From positions 97,460 to 161,459 of the forward strand of contig NZ_JAUTWS010000015.1 of assembly GCF_030657435.1 (NCBI RefSeq): a stretch of 64,000 nt of DNA, in the 5' to 3' direction. The notes under the pieces are model-generated. The model saw only the letters and a program-made list of their open reading frames with translations. It searched no databases and was not told where the DNA came from. Shown one piece after another: positions 47,721-58,360 of the stretch. The position numbers and the translations under genes are program-made. The stretch comes from Paracraurococcus lichenis. Its GTDB lineage: Bacteria > Pseudomonadota > Alphaproteobacteria > Acetobacterales > Acetobacteraceae. Numbering within the stretch: the first letter of the stretch is position 1; the number at the start of each line of letters is the position of its first letter.

Positions 47721-49693
47721 CAGGCGGCGCCGTCCCAGAACCGGCCATCCGCCGGCAGTGGCGAGAAGGCATGCCGCCGCGCCAGGGCCGCGCGCCAGCG
47801 CGCCTCGTAATCCGCGACGAAGGAGGTCTCCTCCGCGTCATGGTTTATGGCGGCGCCGAGTTCGAGGCAGGCGTCGAGATTGGCGAGGTCCGGCCGCGGC
47901 AGGCGGCCCGCCGCGAAATCCGCCCACATCCCGCGGAACAGGTCTTCCAGCGACCGCACCAGGCGCGGCGTGTCGAAGAGCAGGGAGCCCCGACGCCCCG
48001 CCACCAGCCGCGCCCGCAGCGGCGCCAGCCGCGTGCGGTCCTGCCCGAGGTCCACGGCGCGGCGCACGTAATCCTCCGGCGTGTCGCAGACCATCTCTGG
48101 CAGGCCGGCGGCGCGGACCAGGCTGGCGCAGACCCGCGCCTGGAAGCCGCGGCCCGGCACGGTCAGCACCGGGACGCCCATCCACAGCGCGTCGGAGGCC
48201 GTGGTATGCGCGCCATAGGGCAGGGTGTCGAGGAAGAGGTCGGCCAGGGCATAGCGCGCCAGATGCTCGCGGTTCGGCGCGAGCGGCGCGAAGACCAGCC
48301 GCGCCGGCGCCACCCCGGCCTCGGCGGCGCGGGCGCGCAGCCGTTCGTCCACCGTGTCGCAGCTCTTCAGCAGCCAGAGCACGCTGTCCGGCACCTCCCG
48401 CAGGATCGCCATCCAGCGGGCGAAGGTGAAGGGCGTGATCTTCTGGGTGCCGTTGAAGCTGCAGAAGACCGTCGCATCCTCCGGCAGCCCGGCCTCCTCG
48501 CGGGTGGGCGCACGCTCCGTGCCCAAGGGTCGTTGCCGGTCGTTCGGCTGGTAGCAGGGCAGGCGGAGGACCTTCTCCGAATACCAGCGCTCCTCGCCTT
48601 CCGGTACGATGACCGGGTCGGCGATGATGTAGTGGTGGTAGGGCGTGCCCATGCTGCCGGGATAGCCGAGCCAGTTGACGATGACGGGCGCCGGCCGGCG
48701 CGACAGCAGCTTCGTGCGGGCACCGCGGGTATGGCCGTTCACGTCCACCAGGATGTCGATGCCGTCCTGCAGCATCAGCCGCAGCGCCGCCTCGTCGTCC
48801 AGCGGGCCGATGTCGCGCCAGTGCTCCACGCTCCCGCGGATGCGGCGCTTCGTGTCGTCCTCCGCCGCGATGCCGCAGTAATAGGCGAAGACCTCGAACC
48901 CCGCGCGGTCGTGCAGGCCGAACATGTCGGCCATCAGATGGCCGATGGCGTGGTCGCGGAGGTCGGAGGAGAGATAGCCGACCCGCAGGCGCCGCCCGGG
49001 CACCTCGGCGATGCGGTGGGCGAAATCGGCCTCCGTCCGGAACTCCGCCGGGGTGCCCACCTCCCGCCGGCTATAGGCGGCGGCGCAGGCGAGCTGCAGC
49101 ATCGGGTCGTCGGCATAGTTGGCCAGCGACAGCGGCGCGATCCGCCGCAGCAGCGCGGCGCGGTCCATCCCGGCCAGCGGTTCCAGCAGCGGCCAGGCGC
49201 ATTGCCGTTGCCGCAGGCTGATCCAGTGCTGCACCACGTCGCGCTGGGTGCCGGGCGTCAGCTCCGCGATCTGCCGCAGCGCCGCCTCGGCTTCGGCCAG
49301 CAGGCGGCCGCCTTCCAGCGCCTGCGCCATCTGCTTCAGCGCCGTCACCTTCCAGGTGACGCTGTCGCCGGTCAGGCCGGCGAGGCTGCCGGTCACATGC
49401 GACCAGTGGCCCATCGCCTGCGCCGTGGCGCCAAGCTGCGCGTGGATGGCGCCGAGGTTGATCCAGGGCGGCAGGAAGCCCGGGTCCCGCCGGATGGCGG
49501 TGGCGAAGGCCTCCGCCGCCCCGGCCAGGTCGCCCAGCGCCGCCAGCAGGACGCCATGGTTGAACTGCGCCACCTGCAGCGCGGGGTCGTCCGGGTGCCG
49601 CGCCGCCCAGTCCCGGTAGAGCGCCGCGGCGGCTTCCATCTGGCCCGCGGCGGCGAGCGCCTGGGCCCGGGTGACGAGTTCGGCGATGCCCAT
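47720..49693 (-). CDS. TPR-containing SPINDLY/OGT-type glycosyltransferase (GT41), copy 1
   Basis: About 657 residues. N-terminal TPR-like repeats (roughly 1-230: 'AQFNHGVLLAALGDLAGAAEAF', 'WINLGAIHAQLGATAQAMGHW'), then a GT41 catalytic domain strongly like OGT/SPINDLY: 'RLRVGYLSSDLRDHAIGHLMADM', 'GIDILVDVNGHTRGARTKLLSRRPAPV', 'VFCSFNGTQKITPFTFARWM', 'VLWLLKSCDTVDERL', 'RLVFAPLAPNREHLARYALADLFLDTLPYGAHTTASDALWMGVPV' (shown in part). Essential His and Lys positions are intact. The gene starts 22 bases after the octapeptide repeat gene, so they are surely co-transcribed; the repeat protein is the obvious acceptor. Met at 49693 is used; a second Met three codons earlier is possible. Confidence 0.92.
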   Translation of the reverse strand: MGIAELVTRAQALAAAGQMEAAAALYRDWAARHPDDPALQVAQFNHGVLLAALGDLAGAAEAFATAIRRDPGFLPPWINLGAIHAQLGATAQAMGHWSHVTGSLAGLTGDSVTWKVTALKQMAQALEGGRLLAEAEAALRQIAELTPGTQRDVVQHWISLRQRQCAWPLLEPLAGMDRAALLRRIAPLSLANYADDPMLQLACAAAYSRREVGTPAEFRTEADFAHRIAEVPGRRLRVGYLSSDLRDHAIGHLMADMFGLHDRAGFEVFAYYCGIAAEDDTKRRIRGSVEHWRDIGPLDDEAALRLMLQDGIDILVDVNGHTRGARTKLLSRRPAPVIVNWLGYPGSMGTPYHHYIIADPVIVPEGEERWYSEKVLRLPCYQPNDRQRPLGTERAPTREEAGLPEDATVFCSFNGTQKITPFTFARWMAILREVPDSVLWLLKSCDTVDERLRARAAEAGVAPARLVFAPLAPNREHLARYALADLFLDTLPYGAHTTASDALWMGVPVLTVPGRGFQARVCASLVRAAGLPEMVCDTPEDYVRRAVDLGQDRTRLAPLRARLVAGRRGSLLFDTPRLVRSLEDLFRGMWADFAAGRLPRPDLANLDACLELGAAINHDAEETSFVADYEARWRAALARRHAFSPLPADGRFWDGAA

Positions 49694-49715
49694 CCTGCGC
49701 ATCCCCCCTGCTGGC

Positions 49716-52175
49716 TCAGGTCCCGACGAAGAGCGCGTTGATCTGCGCCGTGCTCATCGCGCCGAGCTGGGTGGTGGTGAAGCCGGCGCATTGGGTATTG
49801 GTCAGCGCCGCGATGTCGGTGCTCTCCATCGCCTGCACCTGGGCGGTGGTGAAGGCCGCCACCTGCGTCGTCGTCAGCCCGGCGACCTGGGTGGTGGTGA
49901 GCGCGACGATGGCGGTGGTGTTCAGCGCCTGCAACTGCGTGGTGGTCAGCGCACCCACCTGGGCGGAGCCGAGCCCGACGATCTGGGTGCTGCCCAGCGC
50001 GCCGATCCCCGTGGTGGTGAGCGCCACCAACTGGGTCGAGGTCAGGGCGGCGAGCTGGGTGGAGCTCAGGCCGCTCGCCTGCGTGGTGCCGAAGGCATTG
50101 ATCTGGGTCGTGCCGAGGCCGGCGAGCTGCGCCGTGCCCAGCGCGCCGATCTCGGTGGTGGTGAGGACGGCGATGTCCGTCGTCTCGATCGCGGCGACCT
50201 GGGTGGTGGTCAGCGCCGCGACCTGCGTCGTCGTCAGCGTCTGGACCTGGGTGGTGGTCAGCGCCTGCACCTGGCCCGTGGTGAGGCCGCGCAACTGCGT
50301 GGTGTTGAGCGCCGCGAGATCCGAGGTCTCGAGCGCCGCGACCTGGGTGGTGGTGAGCGCCGCGAGCTGGGAGGAGGTGAAGCCGGCCATCTGCCCGGTC
50401 GTCAGCGCCTGCAGGTCGGTGGTGTTGATCGCCGCCGCCTGCGCCGTCGTCAGCCCGCCGAGCTGGGTGGTGGCAAGCGCCACCATCTGCGTGGTGGTGA
50501 GAGCCTGCACGTCCGTCGTGGTCAGGGCCGCAAGCTGCGAGGTCGTCAGCGCCTGGACCTGGGTGCTCGTCAGCGCCTGGACCTCGGTCGTATTCAGCGC
50601 CTGCACCTGGGCGGTGGTCAGGGCCTTGACCTGCGTCGCGTTCAGCACCGCGAGGTCGGTGGTCTCCATGGCCCTGGCCTGGGTGGTGGTCAGCGCCGCG
50701 ACCTGTGCCGTGGTCAGGCCGGCCATCTGGGTGGTGGTCATGGCCTGCAGGTCGGTGGTGTTGATCGCCGCGACCTGGGTGGTGGTCAGGGCACCGACCT
50801 GGGTGGTGGTCAGCGCCGCCACCTGGGTGGTGGTCAGCGCCTGCACCTGCGTCGTGGTCAGGCCCTTGATCTGGGTCGCGTTCAGCACCGCGAGGTCGGT
50901 GCTCTCGAGCGCCTGGACCTGGGTGGTGGTCAGCGCCGCGAGCTGGGTCGAGGTCAGGCCCGGCACCTGGGTGGTGGTGATGGCCTGCAGGTCGGTGGTG
51001 TTGATGGCGGCGACCTGCGTGGTGGCGAGGGCGCCGATCTGGCCGGTGGTCAGCGCCGCCATCTGCGTGGTGGTCAGCGCCTGCACCTGCGTCGTGGTCA
51101 GGCCGCGAAGCTGCGAGGTCGTCAGCGCCTGGACCTCGGTCGTGTTCAGCGCCTGCACCTGGGTCGTGGTCAGCGCGGCGACCTGGGTCGTCGTCAGGGC
51201 CTTGACCTGCGTCGCGTTCAGCACCGCGAGGTCGGTGGTCTCCAGCGCCTGGGTCTGGGTGGTGGTCAGCGCCGCGATCTGCGCCGTGGTCAGGCCGGCC
51301 ATCTGGGTGGTGGTCATGGCCTGCAGGTCGGTGGTGTTGATCGCCGCGACCTGGGTGGTGGTCAGGGCACCGACCTGGGTGGTGGTCAGCGCCGCCGCCT
51401 GGGTGGTGGTCAGCGCCTGCACCTGCGTCGTGGTCAGGCCCTTGACCTGCGTCGCGTTCAGCACCGCGAGGTCGGTACTCTCGAGCGCCTGGACCTGGGT
51501 GGTGGTGAGCGCCGCGAGCTGGGTCGAGGTCAGGCCCGGCACCTGGGTGGTGGTGATGGCCTGCAGGTCGGTGGTGTTGATGGCGGCGACCTGCGTGGTG
51601 GCGAGGGCGCCGATCTGGCCGGTGGTCAGCGCCGCCATCTGCGTAGTCGTCAGCGCCTGCACCTGGGTCGTGGTCAGGCTACGGAGCTGCGAGGTCGTCA
51701 GCGCCTGGACCTCGGTCGTGTTCAGCGCCTGCACCTGGGTCGTGGTCAGCGCGGCGACCTGGGTCGTGGTCAGGGCCTTGACCTGCGTCGCGTTCAGCAC
51801 CGCGAGGTCGGTGGTCCCGATCGCCTGGACCTGCGTGGTGGTCAGCGCGGCAAGCTGCGTGGTGCCGAGCGCGCCGACCTGCGTCGTGGTCAGCGCCTGC
51901 AGGTCGGTGGTGTTGAGTGCCGCGACCTGGGTGGTCGTGAGCTGCCCGACCTGGCTGGTGGTCAGCCCCTGCACCTGCGTGGTCGTCAGCGCCTGCACCT
52001 GCGTCGTCGTCAGGGCCCGGAGCTGCGAGGTGGTGAGGGCGCCGACCTGCGTCGTCGTCAGCGCCTGCACCTGCGTGGTCGTCAGCGCCGCGAGATCCGT
52101 CGTCGACAGCCCCGCGATGGTCGTGGTCGTCAGCGCCTGGATCTGCGTCGTGTTCAGGTTCGAAAGGACAGCCAT
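49716..52175 (-). CDS. Octapeptide-repeat protein, Thr-rich, probable type I secretion substrate
   Basis: An 819-residue protein almost wholly made of an eight-residue unit with consensus A-L-T-T-T-Q-V-(Q/A/G), about 100 copies. Position 2 is Leu/Ile, position 7 Val/Leu/Ile/Met, positions 3-5 mostly Thr with Asn, Gly, Ser or Ala, and every third or fourth unit swaps Gln for Asp/Glu ('ALNTTDLQ', 'VLNATQVK'). There is no signal peptide; it starts 'MAVLSNLNTTQIQAL' and ends 'AGFTTTQLGAMSTAQINALFVGT'. Cys is nearly absent. GGGAG precedes the ATG at 52175. Gene order (T1SS ATPase, HlyD, this gene, two GT41 enzymes) makes it the natural cargo and acceptor for export and O-glycosylation. Not matched to a known adhesin or ice-nucleation protein; fold unknown. 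Confidence 0.85.
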   Translation of the reverse strand: MAVLSNLNTTQIQALTTTTIAGLSTTDLAALTTTQVQALTTTQVGALTTSQLRALTTTQVQALTTTQVQGLTTSQVGQLTTTQVAALNTTDLQALTTTQVGALGTTQLAALTTTQVQAIGTTDLAVLNATQVKALTTTQVAALTTTQVQALNTTEVQALTTSQLRSLTTTQVQALTTTQMAALTTGQIGALATTQVAAINTTDLQAITTTQVPGLTSTQLAALTTTQVQALESTDLAVLNATQVKGLTTTQVQALTTTQAAALTTTQVGALTTTQVAAINTTDLQAMTTTQMAGLTTAQIAALTTTQTQALETTDLAVLNATQVKALTTTQVAALTTTQVQALNTTEVQALTTSQLRGLTTTQVQALTTTQMAALTTGQIGALATTQVAAINTTDLQAITTTQVPGLTSTQLAALTTTQVQALESTDLAVLNATQIKGLTTTQVQALTTTQVAALTTTQVGALTTTQVAAINTTDLQAMTTTQMAGLTTAQVAALTTTQARAMETTDLAVLNATQVKALTTAQVQALNTTEVQALTSTQVQALTTSQLAALTTTDVQALTTTQMVALATTQLGGLTTAQAAAINTTDLQALTTGQMAGFTSSQLAALTTTQVAALETSDLAALNTTQLRGLTTGQVQALTTTQVQTLTTTQVAALTTTQVAAIETTDIAVLTTTEIGALGTAQLAGLGTTQINAFGTTQASGLSSTQLAALTSTQLVALTTTGIGALGSTQIVGLGSAQVGALTTTQLQALNTTAIVALTTTQVAGLTTTQVAAFTTAQVQAMESTDIAALTNTQCAGFTTTQLGAMSTAQINALFVGT
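49740..52170. repeat. 24-bp tandem coding repeats with 576-bp superrepeat
   Basis: At DNA level the gene is a tandem array of 24-bp units. Above this there is a 576-bp period (24 octads, 192 residues): the string TTCAGCACCGCGAGGTCGGT recurs at 50641, 51217 and 51793, and again offset at 50881 and 51457, with the intervening sequence nearly identical. This is a recent internal duplication on top of an older array and should make the locus length-variable. Confidence 0.85.
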
Positions 52176-53679
52176 CCTACGCTCCCAGCCGGCTTCATCG
52201 CCCAGATGCGACGCCGCCGCCGGCGCCTGGGCCCGCGCGCGATGTCGATGTCCGGCCCGGACATTCTGTCGGCACCGATCGGACGCAGGATCGCATGCCG
52301 TGCTTTGCGCAACGGTTAAGGCTCGCGCAGGCTCTCCCGCAGGCCGCGCAGCAGGGGGAAGAGCAGGTAGGAGAGCAGCCTCCGCTCCCCGACGCGGATC
52401 TCGGCCGTCACGGTCATGCCCGGCATCGGCCGTAGGCCTTCCGGCAGCGCGGCGAGCCGCGTCTCCCCGAGCGCCACCTGGGCCCGGTGCAGGGCGATGC
52501 CGGCGCCCTCCGCCGCGACGGAATCCTGGGCGACGGCGCGCAGGCGACCGCGCAGCATGCCGTGGCGCTGCCAGGGGAAGGCATCGACCTTGACCATGAC
52601 CTCGTCGCCCGGCCGGGCCTGGCCGGTATCGGCCGAGCGCAGCGCGACCTCGGCGATCAGCGGCGCGCCGGCCGGCACCAGGGAGACCAGCGGCTCCGCC
52701 TCCCGCAGGACGGAGCCGGCGGAGCGCTTCGCCACCTCCAGCACCGTGCCGTCCTCCGGCGCCGTCACGACCGTGAGTTCCGCGAGGCGCGTCGCCTTGG
52801 CGAGCGCTTCCTCGGTGCGGGAGAGCTCGGCGCGGATGCGCACCACCTCCTCCAGCACCTGGCGCCGCCAGTCCTCGACCAGGCCGGCGCGCTCCGACTG
52901 CTTGGCGGCCAGGATATGCCGCAGCTCGGCCAGGCGGCCGCGGCCCAGCTCGCGCTCCCGCTCCGCCTGCAGCCGCGTCGAGCGCGCGGCGAGGAATTGC
53001 AGGCGGGAGCCGATCTGGCCTTCCAGCAGCTTCGCCCGCAGCGCCTCCACGTCGCGGGCGATCGCCACCTGCCCGGAGAGCGCGGCATCGGCCTCCTCCA
53101 AGGTGCGGATCGCCGTCTCCTGCGCGCGGATCTCCTCCTCGATCGAATGCAGCCGTGCCGCGAGCACCGCCTGGCGCCGCGCCAGCAGCCCGGCCTGCAG
53201 CAGCGCCTCGGCATCCTCCGCGGCGGCGAGCGGCGTGCCGGCCAGCTCCGCCTCCAGCCGCACGCGCTGCGCGGCCAGCGTCCGGCGCTGGGCAGAGAGC
53301 GCGGCGCGGTCGGCCTCGGCGAAGCTCGGGTCCAGCACCGCCAGCACCTGGCCGCGGCGGACGGCATCGCCCGGCTTGACCAGCAGCTCGCGGATCACCG
53401 CGCGCTCCATCGGCTGCAGCACGATGGGCGGGGCATCGGGGGCGAGGCGGCCGCTGCCGGCCACCACCACATCCACCCGGGCGAAGGCGGCGACCGCGAT
53501 CAGCGCGACGAAGAGCGCGGCGACCAGCCAATGGAGCCAGCCGAGCAGGGGCGGCGGCGGCTCGGCCAGCAGCGCCTCCAACTCGTCCTGGAAGGCCGCG
53601 GCCTCCGGCACCGGGGCCGGGGAGGGCGCGCGGGTGCGGCGTGCCCAGGCCCGCCAGGCCGGCGCCCGGCGGGCGGCCG

Positions 53680-55818
<2,139 letters not shown>

Positions 55819-55874
55819 AGTCTCTCCGCCCCGGGATCCGCCGGGACGCTAGCCGCGCCCTGCTTGCGGCGCGG

Positions 55875-56942
55875 TTAAGCCGCGGCGCGCACCCCGCGGA
55901 TCAGGTCGTGCACGAAGCCGAGCTTCCTGATGGCCGGCGGCGAGAGGACGAAGGGGTAGAGGTCGGCCGAGCCCATGCAGCGGTTCAGGCTGTTCACCGC
56001 GAAGGTCAGCGGCAGCCAAGCCTCCACCAGGGTCTGGATGCTCTCGACTTTGTAGGGGTCGAAGTCGATCTCGGCATCGAGGTCGTCGGTGCGTGCCACC
56101 TTGGGCGCGACCTTCAGCCCGAAGGAGGCCGCCATCTCCAGCGTGTCCACGATATGGAGGTAATGCGCCCAGGTCTCGGCGAAATCCTCCCAGGGATGGG
56201 CGGTGGCATAGGTGCTGACATAGGCGTTCTGCCAGTCGGGCGGCGGGCCCTCGTTGTAGTGGCGCTGCAGCGCCGCGCCGTAGTCCTGGCTGTCGTCGCC
56301 GAAGACGGCGCGGCAGGCCTCCAGCTTGCCGCCGTCGCGCACCAGCAGGTCCCAGAAATGATGCCCCGTCTCGTGCCGGACATGGCCGAGCAGGGTGCGG
56401 AAGGGCTCGCCCATGGCGGCGCGGCGGGCCTCGCGCTCGGCATCGTCGGCCTCGGCCAGGGCGAAGGTGATGACGCCGTTGTCATGCCCGGTCATGACCT
56501 TCGGCCCGCCATCGACCGGATCGGCCATGACGTCGAAGGTCAGGCCATGCTCCGGGTCCTCGGCCCGCGTCTTCAGCGGCAGGCGGAGCCGGCGCAGCGT
56601 GTAGATCAGCCGGTGGATCGCATCCTGCCACTTGCGCCAGGGCGGCAGGTTGGCGGCGATGTTGAGGTCCGGGATGGTGCGGTTGTGCCGGCAGGCCAGG
56701 CAGAAGCCGCCCTCCTCCTCCGACGGGACCATCCAGTTGCAGGCCTGCCAAGCGGCATTGGCGCAGAAGGCCTGCTGCCGGTCCGGCCGCACCAGCGGCT
56801 GCCAGAGATCGCCCTGCGCGGGTTCGAGCGCCGAGAGCAGCCCGATCTCCGGCAGGAAGCCGAGGACGTTGCCGGACTTCTCGCAGCGGGTGTTCTCGAA
56901 ATAGAGGACCTGGTCGCAGGCCTGGCAGCGGAAGAGTCGCAT
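55875..56942 (-). CDS. Zinc-ribbon putative zinc-binding metallopeptidase
   Basis: A 355-residue soluble protein. N-terminal zinc-ribbon Cys pairs (Cys 6 and 9, later Cys 60, 81, 84) precede a gluzincin-like site 'RHETGHHFWDLL' (His 190, Glu 191, His 194) and a downstream 'HPWEDFAETWAHYLHIVDT' with the third-ligand Glu and His. This family is common in proteobacteria and has no known role. No signal peptide, so cytoplasmic. It is 56 bases upstream of the T1SS ATPase on the same strand and could share its transcript. Confidence 0.87.
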   Translation of the reverse strand: MRLFRCQACDQVLYFENTRCEKSGNVLGFLPEIGLLSALEPAQGDLWQPLVRPDRQQAFCANAAWQACNWMVPSEEEGGFCLACRHNRTIPDLNIAANLPPWRKWQDAIHRLIYTLRRLRLPLKTRAEDPEHGLTFDVMADPVDGGPKVMTGHDNGVITFALAEADDAEREARRAAMGEPFRTLLGHVRHETGHHFWDLLVRDGGKLEACRAVFGDDSQDYGAALQRHYNEGPPPDWQNAYVSTYATAHPWEDFAETWAHYLHIVDTLEMAASFGLKVAPKVARTDDLDAEIDFDPYKVESIQTLVEAWLPLTFAVNSLNRCMGSADLYPFVLSPPAIRKLGFVHDLIRGVRAAA

Positions 56943-57267
56943 CGGTGCCCCCGGAGGACGGCAGGCGCCAGCGGCGCCGTCCTGCGCAGGACGCGCGGGG
57001 CAGGGGGAAGTTTCGCAGGTGCGAGACGTGGGAGGGCGACTGTCGGCCGGAACGCGGTCCTCGCACCGGGCAGGGCGGCACGGCCCTCAGGCACCTCAGG
57101 CCCCTCGGAGGCCGCGCCCAGGGGGCAGCGACCCCCGGTGACATCCGCGCCCGGATTTCATGATCGTGCAGCCCGAAACCGGTGCATCATGCCGCCAGCC
57201 GTCCCGGACATCCTGCGTGCTCCGGCACCGCCTCAATACGGTGCCGATACCTGGGAGTAATGGCGCT
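56943..57267. other. Intergenic region between divergent genes
   Basis: A 325-base gap between the metallopeptidase (minus) and the HAF protein (plus). It has GC-rich inverted segments (near 56957-56985, GGCGCC flanked by GGACGGC/GCCGTCC) but no gene I can support. A promoter for both genes must be here; none is clear by eye. Confidence 0.4.
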
Positions 57268-58086
57268 ATGTCGTCGGGCAATGACTCCTGCAGCTATTCC
57301 GTCGAAACCATCGCCGTGGAGGGTGCACGCGGCGTCCTCGCGCGGGGGATCAACAACCTCGGCACCGTGGTCGGCTTCTATTTCGATCCGAACGGCGAGC
57401 ATGGCTTCGTCGACCGCGCGGGCCAGGTCGACAGCTTCGATGTCGACGGCGCGAAAGCCACGACTGCCTATGCGATCAATGACCGTGGCATCATCGTCGG
57501 AACCTACACGACCCCCGACAACGAGGAGCATGGCTACATCGACCATGCGGGCGTGTTCAGCACCCTCGATGCGCCGGGGGCCCGCCTGACCTTCCCGGCA
57601 TCGATCAACGACAGGCACCAGATTGCCGGATGGAGCGTGTCGAGCGACGACGGCTCGACGCATGGCTTCGTCGAGAGGAACGGCGACTTCGTCGCCGTGG
57701 ACTACCCCGGCGCCCGGCAGACCCAGGTCTTCGGCATCAACAACCGGGGCGAGATGGCCGGAACCTATATCGCGGGCGACTTCACGAGCCATGCCTTCAT
57801 CGACGACCACGGCAACTTCGTCACGATCGATCCTCCCGGCTCCACCTATGCCGTCGCCACGGGGATCAACGACCGGGGCCAGGTCGTCATCGATGCATCC
57901 GACGGCGCGGGGTTCGATGTGTATGTCTACGAGCCCGGCCGATTCAGCCAGGTGACCTCGGCGGATCTCACGCTCAACGGCGCGAACGGCATCAATGACC
58001 GGGGCCAGATCGTCGGCACGGCCGAACTCAGTGCCCTCGTCCCCTATGTCGCGAGCCCCGCACATGGGGAGTTTCTGTGGACCTGA
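57268..58086 (+). CDS. HAF-repeat protein (extracellular beta-propeller-like)
   Basis: A 272-residue protein of repeated units of about 38-45 residues containing the HAF pattern 'GINNLGTVVGFYFD...HGFVDR', 'AINDRGIIVGTYTT...HGYIDH', 'INDRHQIAGWSVS...HGFVER', 'GINNRGEMAGTY...HAFIDD', 'GINDRGQIVGTAE'. Such repeats predict a small beta-propeller. No signal peptide is visible with the ATG at 57268 (GGGAG site at 57253); an earlier start would not create one. Function unknown. It sits beside the type I secretion cluster and could be another exported protein, but evidence is only neighbourhood. Confidence 0.8.
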   Translation: MSSGNDSCSYSVETIAVEGARGVLARGINNLGTVVGFYFDPNGEHGFVDRAGQVDSFDVDGAKATTAYAINDRGIIVGTYTTPDNEEHGYIDHAGVFSTLDAPGARLTFPASINDRHQIAGWSVSSDDGSTHGFVERNGDFVAVDYPGARQTQVFGINNRGEMAGTYIAGDFTSHAFIDDHGNFVTIDPPGSTYAVATGINDRGQVVIDASDGAGFDVYVYEPGRFSQVTSADLTLNGANGINDRGQIVGTAELSALVPYVASPAHGEFLWT

Positions 58087-58360
58087 CCGCCGGATGGCGT
58101 GACGCGCTGACCGGTGGTGTCGCCGCATCGGGCCCGGCCTGCGTTCCGGATCGCCCGGCACCGGACGGATGCGGGCGGACGGTGCCGGCGCCGCCCGGGG
58201 CGGCGGCGGCTGCGGTCCGCCCTCGAGCGGGCTGGTCTCCTCGGGGCGGCGCGATGACGGAACAGGTCGCGGCGAGGCGGCCTTCCCGGCCCGTTCCAGG
58301 TCCGAAGCTCCTCTCCGGCCTTGCCCCGGCGGCCCCGCATGCCCGGCCGCCGGCCAGGCC

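Noticed and set aside
49740..52170. CRISPR-like array of short repeats
   Set aside because: Units are contiguous 24-bp coding repeats without spacers, in one open frame with octapeptide periodicity; no cas genes are near.
49716..52175. Ice-nucleation protein
   Set aside because: Octad length agrees but the motif AGYGST with its Tyr and Gly is absent, and there is no N-terminal anchor domain.
58087..58360. Small gene between the HAF and EmrA genes
   Set aside because: Short open frames here are Arg/Pro-rich, lack ribosome sites and show no domain.
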